Shown: positions 63,780-64,000 of the stretch, in pieces
Layout of the letters: the number at the start of each line of letters is the position of its first letter
Numbering within the stretch: position 1 is the first letter of the stretch
Assembly (NCBI GenBank): GCA_016718155.1
Contig: JADKEH010000015.1
Span: 62,001-126,000, forward strand
Direction of reading: 5' to 3'
DNA length: 64,000 nt
Source of the DNA: Candidatus Rhodoferax randersensis
GTDB taxonomy: Bacteria; Pseudomonadota; Gammaproteobacteria; Burkholderiales; Burkholderiaceae_C
Translations under genes and position numbers: made by a program
Notes under the pieces: model-generated
What the model was told of the DNA's origin: nothing
Seen by the model: the letters and a program-made list of their open reading frames with translations, nothing else
The model's database searches: none

Positions 63780-64000
63780 TTGCATCCCGCAGACCCCTCA
63801 TTGAAGCGTGACAACCCGTCAGAGGCGGTGACATCGGTGTCGGATCAGGCCCTGTTCGAACTGGCGCCGGTGACGCTGTCGCTCATCGATCACAGCGCAC
63901 TCTGGTCGACTTTTCAGGCCTGGCGCGCTCAGGGCGTGCAGGATATCGCAGCACACTTCCTGAGCGACCCCCAGCGCCTGCGGCAATGCTGGCAGGAGGT
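63780..64000 (+). CDS. N-terminus of a sensor/signalling protein, runs off the window
   Basis: An open frame from a possible TTG at 63780 (or GTG 63828/63837) reads HPADPSLKRDNPSEAVTSVS, then DQALFELAPVTLSLIDHSAL, WSTFQAWRAQGVQDIAAHFL and SDPQRLRQCWQE. The sequence F(E/D).APV(S/T)L.L.D.S.L...F..WR..GV.D...(Y/H)L..DP.R...C is typical of the segment ahead of PAS/GGDEF or kinase domains in environmental proteobacteria. The function beyond the edge is unknown. Confidence 0.6.
   Translation, partial: MHPADPSLKRDNPSEAVTSVSDQALFELAPVTLSLIDHSALWSTFQAWRAQGVQDIAAHFLSDPQRLRQCWQE

Noticed and set aside
63720..63800. ATG 63718 as the start of the last gene
   Set aside because: Its frame is not the one that continues open and protein-like to the end of the window.

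Overview
The window looks like the chromosome of a betaproteobacterium of order Burkholderiales, most likely a Comamonadaceae member of the Rhodoferax/Polaromonas/Acidovorax type. The evidence is high-GC coding sequence, a Bug-type solute receptor, a BPSS1780-type membrane protein, the order polA - small lipoprotein - thrB, and dispersed short palindromic repeats (GTCATTGCGAGCG...CGCGGCAATCC, and GCTAT/ATAGC elements). It is mostly housekeeping and transport DNA interrupted by three accessory patches. This is an inference from gene content; no database search was possible.

Layout. 0.1-5.8 kb: a HisN-like phosphatase divergent from a 2-aminoethylphosphonate-type ABC importer and a DeoR-family regulator. 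6.2-7.0 kb: a ParDE module with a frameshifted toxin and a remnant of a second antitoxin. 7.2-12.2 kb: a TctD/TctE-like two-component system, hslR and a UvrD-type helicase. 12.2-17.4 kb: an IS1595-type element whose transposase is split by about 4 kb of foreign cargo (group II intron reverse-transcriptase remnant, winged-helix/TPR regulator, PEP-CTERM protein, and a 50-nt poly-G tract) flanked by an 89/90-bp direct repeat. 17.6-18.5 kb: a receiver-GGDEF protein with a degenerate active site. 18.6-27.7 kb: a duplicated and rearranged block with NHL-repeat lipoprotein, unknown lipoprotein, LysR regulator and reductase, Bug receptor and BTAD regulator, bounded by 3' remnants of a second LysR/reductase pair. 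27.8-32.4 kb: an esterase/Baeyer-Villiger monooxygenase fusion and DinG.

32.4-38.2 kb is a defence and toxin-antitoxin island: an HTH protein, a nucleotidyltransferase and a type I methylase subunit in one tight operon behind a perfect 16-bp inverted repeat, then AbrB/PIN, a ParD-like orphan, a Fic antitoxin-like orphan, a Fic tail, HepT/MntA and a GIY-YIG remnant. Most toxins in it are broken and most antitoxins are intact. 38.3-64.0 kb is core-like: CAP lipoprotein, ZIP transporter, a damaged diguanylate cyclase, polA, thrB, an FecR-like exported protein, an ABC exporter with a TAP-type hydrolase, uvrD, Phd/VapC, a very large hybrid histidine kinase with its GGDEF response regulator, guaC, a hydrolase, a 3-hydroxyisobutyrate-dehydrogenase-like enzyme, and the start of a sensor gene that runs off the end.

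Functional themes are c-di-GMP signalling (three GGDEF genes, one intact, one degenerate, one with an internal deletion), uptake of organic solutes, and DNA repair. Caution: at least seven genes carry single-base frameshifts at short homopolymers. One is polA, and polA and parE share the same local context (CCCGGAG where CCCGAG is expected). Many of these are therefore probably sequence errors rather than true pseudogenes. The poly-G tract points the same way and makes the assembly around 12.3-16.5 kb doubtful. No tRNA, rRNA, CRISPR array or replication origin was seen.
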